The notes beneath the pieces were generated by a model. It was not told the origin of the DNA. It saw only the letters and a program-made list of their open reading frames with translations, and did not search any database. From contig NZ_ML123034.1 of NCBI RefSeq assembly GCF_003846185.1, positions 400,212-464,211 on the forward strand: a DNA stretch of 64,000 nt, read 5' to 3'. The DNA comes from Streptomyces sp. ADI96-02 (GTDB lineage: Bacteria > Actinomycetota > Actinomycetes > Streptomycetales > Streptomycetaceae). The position numbers were made by a program, and so were the translations under genes. Position 1 is the first letter of the stretch. Every line of letters starts with the position of its first letter. Shown here one piece after another: positions 25,231 to 33,152 of the stretch.

Positions 25231-26499
25231 GTGAAACAGGTGCTGGTAGCTGGTCGGTACCGGTTGATATCCCCCATCGGCCGAGGCGGCATGGGCGAGG
25301 TGTGGCGCGCGGCCGACGAAGTGCTGGGCCGCGCCGTGGCGGTGAAGCTGCTGCTGGGGGACCAGGCGGACGCCTCCTCGACCGCCCGGTTCCGGCTGGA
25401 GGCGCAGACCGCCGCCCGGCTGAGCCACCCGCACCTGGTGGCCGTGTTCGACTTCGGGGCCTGGGAGGACCGCTTCTACCTCGTGATGGAGCTGGTCGAG
25501 GGGCAGAGCCTCGGCTCGCTGCTCGCCGCCCAGGAGCGGGTCCATCCCGAGCAGGTGGCGCAGATCGCCGGCCAGGCCGCGGCCGGTCTCACGGCGGCCC
25601 ACCGCCAGGGCGTCGTCCACCGGGACATCAAGCCGGGCAACCTGATGCTGGACGCGGACGGCTCGGTGAAGATCGGCGACTTCGGGATCGCACAGTTCGT
25701 CGACGACCCGTCGACCGCGCTGACGACGGCCGGCCAGATCGTGGGCACGAGCCTCTACCTGGCTCCCGAACGCGCGCTGGGGCAGACGGCGGACTCCGCC
25801 TCGGACATCTACTCGCTCGGCTGCGTCGTCTACCAACTGCTGCTCGGGCAGCCCCCGTTCAAGTCGGACACGGCCACCGCCACGCTGTACCAGCACGTCG
25901 ACACCCCGCCGGTGCCGCTGCGGCAGCGGGGCGTGGAGATCTCGCCCGCCTTCGACTCCTACCTCCTGGGACTGCTGGCCAAGACTCCCGAGGAGCGGCC
26001 CACCGCGCAGCAGGTGTCGGACTGGTTCCGCACCGACGCCTGGCGGGGCCGCCCCGAGCCCCTGCCGATGCACTCCCCCGCGCGGCGCTCGGCCGCCGGG
26101 CCGGCCGCCGCCCCCGCGCCGTCGGCGCCGGCCGCTCCGGCGGGCCCGATGACGTACCGGCTGCCGCAGCCGACGGGGCGAAGACGCAGTACCGCGCCCC
26201 GGTCCGCTCCGGCCCGCCGCCGCAGCACCCGCGAGGCGATACGCCGCCGTCCCCGGGTGGCGAGCGCCATCGCGGGCACGGCGACGTTCCTGGCCGCCGT
26301 GTATCTGGGGATGATCCTGTTCTCGCCGGACTCCAGCTCGGCGGGCACGCCCGCTCCGGGCCCGTCCGGCACCCCGGTGCGGGACGCCTCCGTGCCGGGC
26401 GGCCAGGGCACGGGCGATCCGTCCGCAGGTCCGCCCGAGCAGGGCGGGGACGTGCGCCGGGGCGAGAGCGAGGACGCGGAGGACGGGCAGGACGACTGA
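25231..26499 (+). CDS. Hanks-type serine/threonine protein kinase, membrane-anchored
   Basis: The 422-residue PknB-like kinase has a cytoplasmic catalytic domain at about 10-270: P-loop GRGGMGEV (18-25), Lys39 in VAVKLL, HRDIKPGN at 130-137, DFG at 150-152 and APE at 178-180. A Pro/Ala-rich and Arg-rich juxtamembrane linker follows, then one membrane helix near 346-367 and a short extracellular Ser/Gly/Pro/Asp tail with no PASTA domains. It therefore has no obvious sensor domain. It may start at the GTG at 25231 or a second GTG at 25240. Confidence 0.9.
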   Translation: MKQVLVAGRYRLISPIGRGGMGEVWRAADEVLGRAVAVKLLLGDQADASSTARFRLEAQTAARLSHPHLVAVFDFGAWEDRFYLVMELVEGQSLGSLLAAQERVHPEQVAQIAGQAAAGLTAAHRQGVVHRDIKPGNLMLDADGSVKIGDFGIAQFVDDPSTALTTAGQIVGTSLYLAPERALGQTADSASDIYSLGCVVYQLLLGQPPFKSDTATATLYQHVDTPPVPLRQRGVEISPAFDSYLLGLLAKTPEERPTAQQVSDWFRTDAWRGRPEPLPMHSPARRSAAGPAAAPAPSAPAAPAGPMTYRLPQPTGRRRSTAPRSAPARRRSTREAIRRRPRVASAIAGTATFLAAVYLGMILFSPDSSSAGTPAPGPSGTPVRDASVPGGQGTGDPSAGPPEQGGDVRRGESEDAEDGQDD

Positions 26500-26536
26500 C
26501 GTCCCGCCCGCGCTCCGCGCCCTGTGTTCCGCCGGG

Positions 26537-27520
26537 TCACCAGCGGTGGTGGACCTCCGCGCGGATCGACCGGTCGTACAGCTCGCGCACCGCGTCCAGC
26601 GTGCTCTGCGGCAGCGGCGGCAGCGAGGCCGCGGCGGCGTTGGCACGGGCCTGCTCCACCGACCGGGCGCCGGGGATGACGCTGGTCACGCCGGGCTGCT
26701 GGATGATCCAGCGCAGCGCGGTCTGCGCGGGGGTGGCGCCCTCGGGGGCCAGCTCGGCGAACTCGGCGGCGGCGGCGACCCCGGTCGCGTAGTCGATGCC
26801 GGAGAACGTCTCGCCCTGGTCGAACGCCTCGCCGTGGCGGTTGTAGGAGCGGTGGTCCTCGGGGCCGAAGACGGTGTCCTTGGTGTACTTGCCGGAGAGC
26901 AGTCCGGAGGCCAGCGGGACGCGGGCGATGATCCCGACGCCCGCCGCGACCGCCGCCGTAAGGACCTCGTCCAGCGGCTTGAGGCGGAAGGGGTTGAGGA
27001 TGATCTGCACGCTCGCCACTCCGGGGCGGGCGATCGCGGCCAGGGCCTCCGCGCAGGTCTCGACGCTCACCGCGTAGGCGGCGATGCGCTGTTCGGCGAC
27101 CAGGGTGTCCAGGGCGTCGTAGACGGCGTCGGAGGAGTAGACGCTGGTGGGCGGGCAGTGCAGTTGGACGAGGTCGAGCGTGTCGGTGCCGAGGTTGGCC
27201 CGCGAACGGTCGTTCCAGGTCCGGAAGTTGTCCAGGACGTAGTTCTCCGGCACCTGGTCGGCGCGGCGGCCCATCTTGGTGGCGACGAAGACGTTCGCGT
27301 CGGGGCGGTTCTTGAGGTAGCGGCCGATGAGCTGTTCGCTGCGGCCGTCGCCGTAGACGTCGGCGGTGTCGAAGAAGGTGACGCCGGAGTCGACGGCCGC
27401 GTCGAGGACGCCGAAGGCGTCCGCCTCCGCGACCTCTCCCCAGTCGCCGCCGATCTGCCAGGTGCCCTGTCCGACGACCGAGACGTCACGGCCGGTCCTG
27501 CCGAGTGTGCGCTGTTCCAT
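26537..27520 (-). CDS. aldo/keto reductase
   Basis: The 327-residue NADPH-dependent TIM-barrel reductase starts MEQRTLGRTGRDVSVVGQGT. FFDTADVYGDGRSE carries the catalytic Asp and Tyr56, followed by VATKMGRR with the Lys and LVQLHCPP with the active-site His. GVTSVIPGARSVEQARAN near the C-terminus binds the NADP phosphate. It reduces an aldehyde or ketone of unknown identity. An ATG 9 bases upstream exists, but 27520 stands exactly 7 bases after a consensus TAATAT box, which argues for a leaderless start there. It converges on the kinase gene. Confidence 0.88.
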   Translation of the reverse strand: MEQRTLGRTGRDVSVVGQGTWQIGGDWGEVAEADAFGVLDAAVDSGVTFFDTADVYGDGRSEQLIGRYLKNRPDANVFVATKMGRRADQVPENYVLDNFRTWNDRSRANLGTDTLDLVQLHCPPTSVYSSDAVYDALDTLVAEQRIAAYAVSVETCAEALAAIARPGVASVQIILNPFRLKPLDEVLTAAVAAGVGIIARVPLASGLLSGKYTKDTVFGPEDHRSYNRHGEAFDQGETFSGIDYATGVAAAAEFAELAPEGATPAQTALRWIIQQPGVTSVIPGARSVEQARANAAAASLPPLPQSTLDAVRELYDRSIRAEVHHRW

Positions 27521-27527
27521 GAGGATC

Positions 27528-27533
27528 ATATTA
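27528..27533 (-). promoter_or_regulatory. consensus -10 box (TAATAT) of a leaderless aldo/keto reductase promoter
   Basis: On the minus strand TAATAT is followed by 7 bases and then the ATG at 27520. It is one of the few AT-rich hexamers in the area. Confidence 0.6.
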
Positions 27534-27763
27534 TTCCGCTTTCCCTTCTTGATCTCAGGCAGCGCCGCACGTGCGTCACCGGCCTGTTCCGACCGGAGCG
27601 GGGAACGGACCGCGCCCCGGGCGTATGCGCCCGAACGCGACCGGGCCCGCCGTGCGGTCCGCTCCGGGCGGCGGCAGAGTGGAGAGAAGGACCGCGACAC
27701 GGCTGTGCTGCGACGTTGGCGGCGCCGCCCGTGCGTGGACGGCGCGGGCGGAGGGAGTACGGC

Positions 27764-28372
27764 GTGAGGATCCACCGAGTGGCGCGACCCGGGGCCGACG
27801 GCCCTGCCCGACCTGCCGCCGACGGGGCCCCGCGGCCCCGTTTCGTCGTGCAGATCCACGACGCGCGACGCATGCACTTCGACTTCCGCCTGGAGGTCGA
27901 CGGCGTGCTCAAGTCCTGGGCGGTGCCCCGGGGGCCGTCGGAGAACCCGAGCGACCGGCGGCTGGCCGTCGAGACGGAGGACCATCCGCTGGCGTACCGC
28001 GAGTTCGAGGGTGTCATCCCGCAGGGCGAGTCGGGCAGCGGCACGGTCATCGTCTGGGATCAGGGGACCTACCGCCCGCTCGGCCACGACCGGCAGGGCG
28101 ACCGCGTCTCCTTCGCCGACTCGCTGGCGCTCGGACACGCCACGTTCTGGCTGTACGGGACGAAGCTGCACGGCGAGTACGCCCTCATCCGCTTCCGGGT
28201 GGGCGACGAGCCGGACAGCGGCGGCCGGGAGGCGTGGCTGCTGATCAAGGCCAACGACCGCCTCGCCGTACGCGACCGGCCCGGCTCCCCCGACCCCTAC
28301 CACGCGCGGTCCGCGCGCACCGGGCGGACGCTGCACCAGGTCGCCTCGGCGGCCCGGGGGCGCAGGGGGTGA
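27764..28372 (+). CDS. stand-alone LigD-type 3'-phosphoesterase domain protein
   Basis: The 202-residue protein consists of the LigD phosphoesterase module only: FVVQIHDARRMHFDFRLEVDG near 27-47 contains the conserved His, Asp and Arg residues, followed by LKSWAVPRGPS and HPLAYREFEGVIPQG. In NHEJ ligase LigD this module trims 3' phosphates and ribonucleotides at DNA ends. No ligase or polymerase domain is fused. The GTG at 27764 has GGAGGGAG upstream. The divergent partner is the aldo/keto reductase. Such free-standing copies are known in Streptomyces. Confidence 0.85.
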   Translation: MRIHRVARPGADGPARPAADGAPRPRFVVQIHDARRMHFDFRLEVDGVLKSWAVPRGPSENPSDRRLAVETEDHPLAYREFEGVIPQGESGSGTVIVWDQGTYRPLGHDRQGDRVSFADSLALGHATFWLYGTKLHGEYALIRFRVGDEPDSGGREAWLLIKANDRLAVRDRPGSPDPYHARSARTGRTLHQVASAARGRRG

Positions 28373-28388
28373 TCCACGCGGGCCCGGG

Positions 28389-28422
28389 GGCTCACGCGGG
28401 CGCGGGGCTCACGCGGGCGCGG
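28389..28422 (+). repeat. exact 17-bp tandem duplication
   Basis: GGCTCACGCGGGCGCGG occurs twice without a gap, just after the phosphoesterase stop and before the truncated reductase gene. It may reflect slippage or end-joining at a rearranged site. Confidence 0.8.
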
Positions 28423-28493
28423 GCGAAGGTCCGCACGCCGCCCGCGGCGCTACCCGAACGACCCCGCGCTCCGGCGAGGACGCCCAGGCGATC

Positions 28494-29048
28494 GTGGTGG
28501 GAGCGGGGCCGGCGGGCTCGTCCGCCGCCTACCACCTGGCCCGGGCCGGAGTGGACGTACTGCTGCTGGAGAAGTCGCGCTTCCCCCGCGAGAAGGTGTG
28601 CGGCGACGGCCTCACGCCGCGCGCGGTCCACCAGCTCATCCGGATGGGCGTCGACATCCGCGCGCCGGGCTGGACCCGCTCGCGCGGGATGCGCTGGGTG
28701 GCCGGCGAGCACCGGGTGCACATCGACTGGCCCGCGCTGGGCCGTTTTCCGGACTTCGGCCTCACCCGCACCCGGCACGACTTCGACGACATCCTGGCCC
28801 GGCACGCCGAGGCCGCCGGGGCGCGGCTGCACACCGGGTGGAAGGCCGAGGGGCCGCTGACGGACCGGTCGGGCCGGACCGTGGACGTCACCGCGTCCGC
28901 CGGTTCCGCCGAACCGGTCGCCTTCCGCGCGCCGGTCGTCATCGCCGCCGACGGGGCCTCGGCACGGCTCGCCCTCCCCATGGGCCTGGAGCGTGACCCG
29001 AAGCGGCAGATCGCCACCGCCGCCCGCCGCTACTACCTGCCGGGGTGA
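28494..29048 (+). pseudogene. geranylgeranyl reductase family gene, truncated at both ends
   Basis: The frame encodes the FAD-binding half of a geranylgeranyl-reductase-type oxidoreductase: VVGAGPAGSSAAYHLARAGV, then EKSRFPREKVCGDGLTPRAV, and VVIAADGASARLALPMGL. It stops after 184 residues (RRYYLPG), whereas intact relatives are about 400 or more and continue with the substrate-binding half and the GDAGG motif. At the 5' end the first possible start is a GTG already inside the first beta strand, with no RBS, and no in-frame start lies upstream. The 3' break coincides with the broken M56 gene on the other strand. Confidence 0.8.
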
Positions 29049-29241
29049 GGGCCGGCGACCAGCCCCGGTCCGGCGGAACCGGGCCCAGCGGGGCGGCCAC
29101 CCCGCTGGGTACGGGACCGGCGACGGCCGTCAGCAGGTGTGCGGCTCTGCGCGGGTGGAGGCGCTGTTCCGCCGGGCGCGCGATCGGCAGTGCGGTCAGG
29201 GGCAGGACGAGAGGCAGATAGACGAAGACGCCCGTCGTCAG
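29049..29241 (-). pseudogene. 5' remnant of a BlaR-like M56 peptidase gene
   Basis: Directly after blaI and overlapping its stop, the minus strand encodes TTGVFVYLPLVLPLTALPIA followed by RPAEQRLHPRRAAHLLTAVAG. This resembles the first membrane helix and loop of the M56 peptidases normally encoded downstream of blaI in Streptomyces. Similarity ends near 29116; beyond it the frame runs on as unrelated Pro/Arg-rich sequence into the reductase remnant, so the zinc-protease part is gone. The overlap codon is CTG, where a GTG or ATG would be expected. The sensor or protease cannot be functional. Confidence 0.65.
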
Positions 29242-29666
29242 CCCTTCGGCCGGTCCGCGGGCGGACCGGCGGCGTCGGGACCGCTCTCGGCGAGCAGGGA
29301 CCGCAGCAGGTCCTCGTCGTCCGGCGACAGGACGGAGACGAAGCTGGAGAGCACCGCGTCCCGGTCGCTCTGCTTGTCCAGCAGCCGGCGCATGCGCAGA
29401 GCTGCGAGGCCGGCCTCGTCGGCGACGGGCTGCCACAGGACGGGGCGCCGGGGGCCGGTGCGCGCGACGGCCTGCTTGGCGTGCAGCCGCGTCAGGATCG
29501 TGATCACGGTGCTGTACGAGAGGCCGCCGCCGAGCCGTCGCAGCACCCAGGCCGCGGTGACCGGCTCGCTCGCCTCGCCGAGCACGGAGAGCACCGCGGC
29601 CTCCAGCTCGCCCTGGCCCCGCCTGCGGGGCGTCTCCCGTCCGCTCCCGGCTGCTTCGGCGTCCAC
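29238..29666 (-). CDS. BlaI/MecI/CopY family transcriptional repressor
   Basis: The 142-residue winged-helix repressor has GQGELEAAVLSVLGEASEPVTAAWV as helices 1-2 and LSYSTVITILTRLHAKQAV as the recognition helix. A C-terminal dimerisation region with LLDKQSDRDAVLSSFVSVLSPDDEDLL follows. BlaI proteins dissociate from DNA when cleaved by an M56 protease. The GTG at 29666 has GAGGGGG upstream. A 22-bp perfect palindrome about 140 bases upstream is the obvious operator. Its cognate protease gene just downstream is broken, so induction is probably impaired unless another M56 protein acts. Confidence 0.9.
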   Translation of the reverse strand: MDAEAAGSGRETPRRRGQGELEAAVLSVLGEASEPVTAAWVLRRLGGGLSYSTVITILTRLHAKQAVARTGPRRPVLWQPVADEAGLAALRMRRLLDKQSDRDAVLSSFVSVLSPDDEDLLRSLLAESGPDAAGPPADRPKG

Positions 29667-29802
29667 GGCCCGACCCCCTCTTCGTTCGTCCGCCCGGTCG
29701 CGGCCGTTCACCCGCCGGGCACCGGGAAAACGTATCCAGCCGCCGCGCGGGGGAGCCGTCCGGCGCTTCTCCGGCCGCTTTCCGCCCATCGCCCGGCCTT
29801 CT

Positions 29803-29824
29803 ACCTCTACAGTACTGTAGAGGT
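29803..29824. promoter_or_regulatory. 22-bp perfect palindrome, BlaI-type operator
   Basis: The dyad is perfect over 11+11 bases with core TACAGTACTGTA, matching the TACA/TGTA pattern of BlaI/MecI operators. It lies in the 341-base gap between divergent blaI-like and terD-like genes, so it could control both. The rest of the gap (29667-30007) holds no gene I can support. Confidence 0.8.
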
Positions 29825-30007
29825 GGAGCGTCGCACCGCGACGGCCGCGACGGTCTTCGGCGTGCCGTCCCGGCACGGCACGGCGGGTGAGTTCCTCGCC
29901 GTCGGGCAGGGTTGCGCCTCGGGGCCGAGCGGCGTCGTCGTTGCCGGCGTCAGGCTCCGAACCGTCCGTGCCGGTCCCGGCGCGCACTCCCTACGGAAGG
30001 CGGCATC

Positions 30008-30589
30008 ATGACGATCAATCTCTCCAAGGGCCAGCAGGTCAGCCTCACCAAGTCCGACGGCGGTGAACTCGGCGTCGTCCGGATGGGCCTGGGCTGGAAG
30101 TCCGCGCCGCGCAAGGGCTTCCTGGCCCGGCTGACCGCCCGCGAGATCGACCTGGACGCCTCGGCCGTGCTGTTCGCCGGGGCCGAGCCGCAGGACGTGG
30201 TCTTCTTCCAGCATCTGACCAGCGACGACGGCTCGGTCCGGCACACCGGCGACAACCGGGTGGGCGGAGCCGGCGCGGGCGGCGACGACGAGTCCATCGT
30301 GGTGGACCTGCGCCGCGTGCCCGCCCAGGTGGACCAGATCGTCTTCACGGTGAACTCCTTCACCGGGCAGACCTTCGAGGAGGTCGACAACGCCTTCTGC
30401 CGCCTGGTCGACGAGAGCACCGGCCAGGAGCTGGCCCGCTACACGCTGACCGGCGGCGGACGGCACACCGCGCAGATCATGGCCAAGGTGCGGCGCGGCG
30501 GCACGGGCTGGCAGATGACGGCCATCGGGGCGGCGGCCGACGGGCGGACCTTCCAGGACCTGCTGCCCGAGGTCGCGCGGCACCTGTAG
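30008..30589 (+). CDS. TerD family protein
   Basis: The 193-residue protein begins MTINLSKGQQVSLTK, the conserved TerD/TerE N-terminus. It contains the LGWKS block, IDLDASAVLF, calcium-binding acidic residues (GAGGDDESIVVDL) and the FTVNSFTGQTFEEV strand. TerD-domain proteins form stress-associated, calcium-binding membrane complexes and in Streptomyces affect development and stress survival. No other ter genes are adjacent. The ATG at 30008 follows GGAAGGCGG. It may share the palindromic operator with the repressor. Confidence 0.9.
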   Translation: MTINLSKGQQVSLTKSDGGELGVVRMGLGWKSAPRKGFLARLTAREIDLDASAVLFAGAEPQDVVFFQHLTSDDGSVRHTGDNRVGGAGAGGDDESIVVDLRRVPAQVDQIVFTVNSFTGQTFEEVDNAFCRLVDESTGQELARYTLTGGGRHTAQIMAKVRRGGTGWQMTAIGAAADGRTFQDLLPEVARHL

Positions 30590-30637
30590 GACGCCCGCCG
30601 CGCGCCGCCCGGCGCGCCCGCGTCCGCGTGCCGCCGC

Positions 30638-31381
30638 TCAGGCGGGCAGGCGTACGGCCCGGCCGGAGCCGGGGCCGCCGCCCGGCAGGGCGCGGCGGGC
30701 TCGGGCCGCGTGGACGAGCGCCGTCATCACGCGGACGTCCTCGCCCATCTCCGGGTGCCACTGCACGGCGAGCACGAGGCCCTCGTGGTCGGCCATCTCC
30801 AGCGCCTCCACCGTTCCGTCCGGCGCGTGCGCCGAGGCGATCAGCCCGGCGCCCAGCCGGTCGACGGCCTGGTGGTGGTAGGCGGGCACCACGGTCTCCT
30901 CCGGAACGACCGCCGCGTACGCCGTGCCGGGCACCGGGAGGACCGGGTGGCCGCCGAAGACGCCGAGGCCGCCGGAGTGGCCGTCCAGGTGCTGGTGGAG
31001 CGTGCCGCCGAAGGCGACGTTCAGCAGCTGCATGCCCCGGCAGATGCCGAGGAGCGGGACGTTCTGCTCGACGGCGGCCTCGATCAGGGCCAGTTCCCAG
31101 CTGTCGCGTCCGCGGGCCGGCGGCCCGGTCCGGGGGTCGGGAGCGGCCCCGTAGCGGACGGGTTCCACATCCGCTCCCCCGGCGATCACCACGCCGTCGA
31201 GCGCGGCGACGGTCTCCCTCGCCGCGTCGGCGGTGTCGTCGGGCGGCAGCATCACGGCGAGACCGCCCGCCGCGCGGACCAGGCGCGGATACGCCTCGGG
31301 CAGGAGGACCGAGGGCATCTCCCACACGCCCCAGCGGGCGGGTTCCTGGTAGGTGCTGACGCCGATGACGGGCCGGGGCAT
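30638..31381 (-). CDS. gamma-glutamyl-gamma-aminobutyrate hydrolase family amidotransferase (PuuD-like)
   Basis: This 247-residue class I glutamine-amidotransferase-fold hydrolase has the nucleophile elbow LGICRGMQLLN (Cys114) and the catalytic pair WHPE (His209, Glu211). IAGGADVEP is the oxyanion loop. PuuD-type enzymes release glutamate from gamma-glutamylated amine derivatives. It lies downstream of an amine permease and near a glutamine-synthetase-like ligase, consistent with the deglutamylation step of that pathway. The ATG at 31381 has AAGGAG upstream. It is probably cotranscribed with the permease (96-base gap). Confidence 0.85.
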   Translation of the reverse strand: MPRPVIGVSTYQEPARWGVWEMPSVLLPEAYPRLVRAAGGLAVMLPPDDTADAARETVAALDGVVIAGGADVEPVRYGAAPDPRTGPPARGRDSWELALIEAAVEQNVPLLGICRGMQLLNVAFGGTLHQHLDGHSGGLGVFGGHPVLPVPGTAYAAVVPEETVVPAYHHQAVDRLGAGLIASAHAPDGTVEALEMADHEGLVLAVQWHPEMGEDVRVMTALVHAARARRALPGGGPGSGRAVRLPA

Positions 31382-31477
31382 GGAACGTCTCCTTCGGATG
31401 ACGTGTGCGGTCGTGGTGCGCGCCGCCGCGCACGGAGCGGCGGCGGCGCGGGGCGGGTCGCCCGTTCGCGGGGCCGG

Positions 31478-32947
31478 TCAGTCCCGCGAGAGTTCGGCCT
31501 CGGCCGCCGCGAGGGCGGCGAACTCCTCCTCGGGAGCGCCGGCCACGAGGCGGTGGCGGCTGTAGAAGGCGAAGTAGGCGAGCGCCACCGCGTACACACC
31601 GAGCGCGATGAACGCGGCGTCCCGGTCCACCAGGAACGTCGCCACCAGTGCCGAGCATGCCAGAACGAGCGCCACCGACGAGGTGAGCGCGCCGCCGGGC
31701 GTGCGGTAGGGGCGGGGCAGGCCGGGTTCGCGGCGGCGCAGGACGATGTGGGAGAGGGCCATGAGGGCGTAGCTGATCGTGGCTCCGAAGACGGCGACGT
31801 TGAGCATCCGGCCGCCGTCGCCGCTCCACGCGGCGAGCGTGAATCCGATGGCGCCGGGGATGACCAGACCGAGGTAGGGCGACTTGCGGCGGTTGGTCAG
31901 CGAGAGGAAGCGCGGCAGGTAGCCGGCCCGCGAGAGGGCGAAGAGCTGGCGCGATCCGGCGAAGATGAGCGAGAAGAAGGAGGCCACCAGCCCGGCCAGG
32001 CCCGCGTAGTTGACGAAGCGGCTCAGGGCGGTGGGCCCGTCGTCGCCCTCCAGGGCCACGACGAGCGGGTTGCCGGCCTCCTTGATGGCGTTCGCGCCCT
32101 GCGCGCCGGTGGCGGCGAGGAAGGTGACGACCGCGAGGCCGACCAGGACGGCCAGCGAGATGGCCAGCGCCTTCGGCATCGAGCGGACCGGGTCCTTGGC
32201 CTCCTCGGCGGCGAGCGGTACGCCCTCGACGCCGAGGAAGAACCACATGCCGAAGGGGAAGGCCGCCCAGATGCCGAGGAGGCCGAAGGGCAGCCAGGAG
32301 GAGGAGCCGAAGGCGGTGGTGTCGACCGGGATGTCGTCGAGGCGGGCCGCGTCGAACTCGGTGAACGCGCCGACGGCGAAGATGAGCAGCGCGGCCACCG
32401 CGATGGCGGTCACGACCAGGCTGAACCGCAGCGCCTCGCCGACGCCCCAGAGGTGGATGCCGATGAAGATCACGAAGCAGGCGAGGTAGACCGGCCAGCC
32501 GGAGGTGAGCCCGAACAGTCCGAGCGATTCGACGTAGTCGCCGATGAAGAGCGCGATGGCGGCGGGCGCGAGGATGTACTCGATGAGGATGGCCGTGCCG
32601 GTGAGAAAGCCGCCCCAGGTGCCCAGCGCGCGCCGGGCGAAGCCGTAACCGCCGCCCGCCGTCGGCAGGATGGCGGAGAGTTCGGCCAGGGCGAAGACCA
32701 GGCAGGCGTACATCAGGCCCATCAGGACCATGGCCGCCGCGAGTCCGCCGAACCCTCCTTTGGACAGGCCGATGTTCCAGCCGGAGAAGTCGCCGGAGAC
32801 GACGTAGGCGACCCCGAGTCCGGTGAGCAGCAGCCAGCCGGCGCTGCCGCGGCGCAGGGTCCGGCGGTGCAGGTACGCGTCCGTCGGGGACGTCCCCGCC
32901 CTCGCGGTGCCGGGCGGACCTGCGGGTGATTCGGTTCCCTGGGCCAT
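31478..32947 (-). CDS. APC family amine permease (ethanolamine permease-like)
   Basis: The 489-residue transporter has about 12 membrane helices. The first carries GVAYVVSGDFSGWNIGLSKG, the pattern of ethanolamine permeases in the APC superfamily. PTAGGGYGFARRALG in helix 3 and FFLGVEGVPLAAEEAKDP in the helix 6-7 region are typical. It probably imports ethanolamine or a related amine, with context (GlnA4-like ligase, PuuD-like hydrolase) supporting this. GGAG precedes the ATG at 32947. A 205-base gap with a dyad separates it from the upstream gntR gene. Confidence 0.85.
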   Translation of the reverse strand: MAQGTESPAGPPGTARAGTSPTDAYLHRRTLRRGSAGWLLLTGLGVAYVVSGDFSGWNIGLSKGGFGGLAAAMVLMGLMYACLVFALAELSAILPTAGGGYGFARRALGTWGGFLTGTAILIEYILAPAAIALFIGDYVESLGLFGLTSGWPVYLACFVIFIGIHLWGVGEALRFSLVVTAIAVAALLIFAVGAFTEFDAARLDDIPVDTTAFGSSSWLPFGLLGIWAAFPFGMWFFLGVEGVPLAAEEAKDPVRSMPKALAISLAVLVGLAVVTFLAATGAQGANAIKEAGNPLVVALEGDDGPTALSRFVNYAGLAGLVASFFSLIFAGSRQLFALSRAGYLPRFLSLTNRRKSPYLGLVIPGAIGFTLAAWSGDGGRMLNVAVFGATISYALMALSHIVLRRREPGLPRPYRTPGGALTSSVALVLACSALVATFLVDRDAAFIALGVYAVALAYFAFYSRHRLVAGAPEEEFAALAAAEAELSRD

Positions 32948-33029
32948 GTGGCGCTCCAGTTCGTGTGTCGACGGCTCGATACCGAGGAAGGAGAGAGGCG
33001 AAGCGGGCCTGCGTCAAAGATTCGTCGAT

Positions 33030-33053
33030 CAAAGGTTCACCGCCACACCTTTG
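33030..33053. promoter_or_regulatory. inverted repeat upstream of the permease gene
   Basis: CAAAGGT (33030-33036) and ACCTTTG (33047-33053) flank a 10-base spacer in the permease promoter region. It is a candidate site for the adjacent GntR regulator. Confidence 0.4.
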
Positions 33054-33152
33054 TGGAACGCTCAGGGAAAGCACAAGGGGCGTGCGTTAAAGAGCGGTTA
33101 CGGATGCGCTCACGCGGACCACCGGAGTGCGCCGAGCGCGAGCCGGGGGCGC

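Noticed and set aside
27764..28372. Truncated LigD gene
   Set aside because: Stand-alone phosphoesterase proteins of this length are common in Streptomyces, and this one has a good start and complete motifs.
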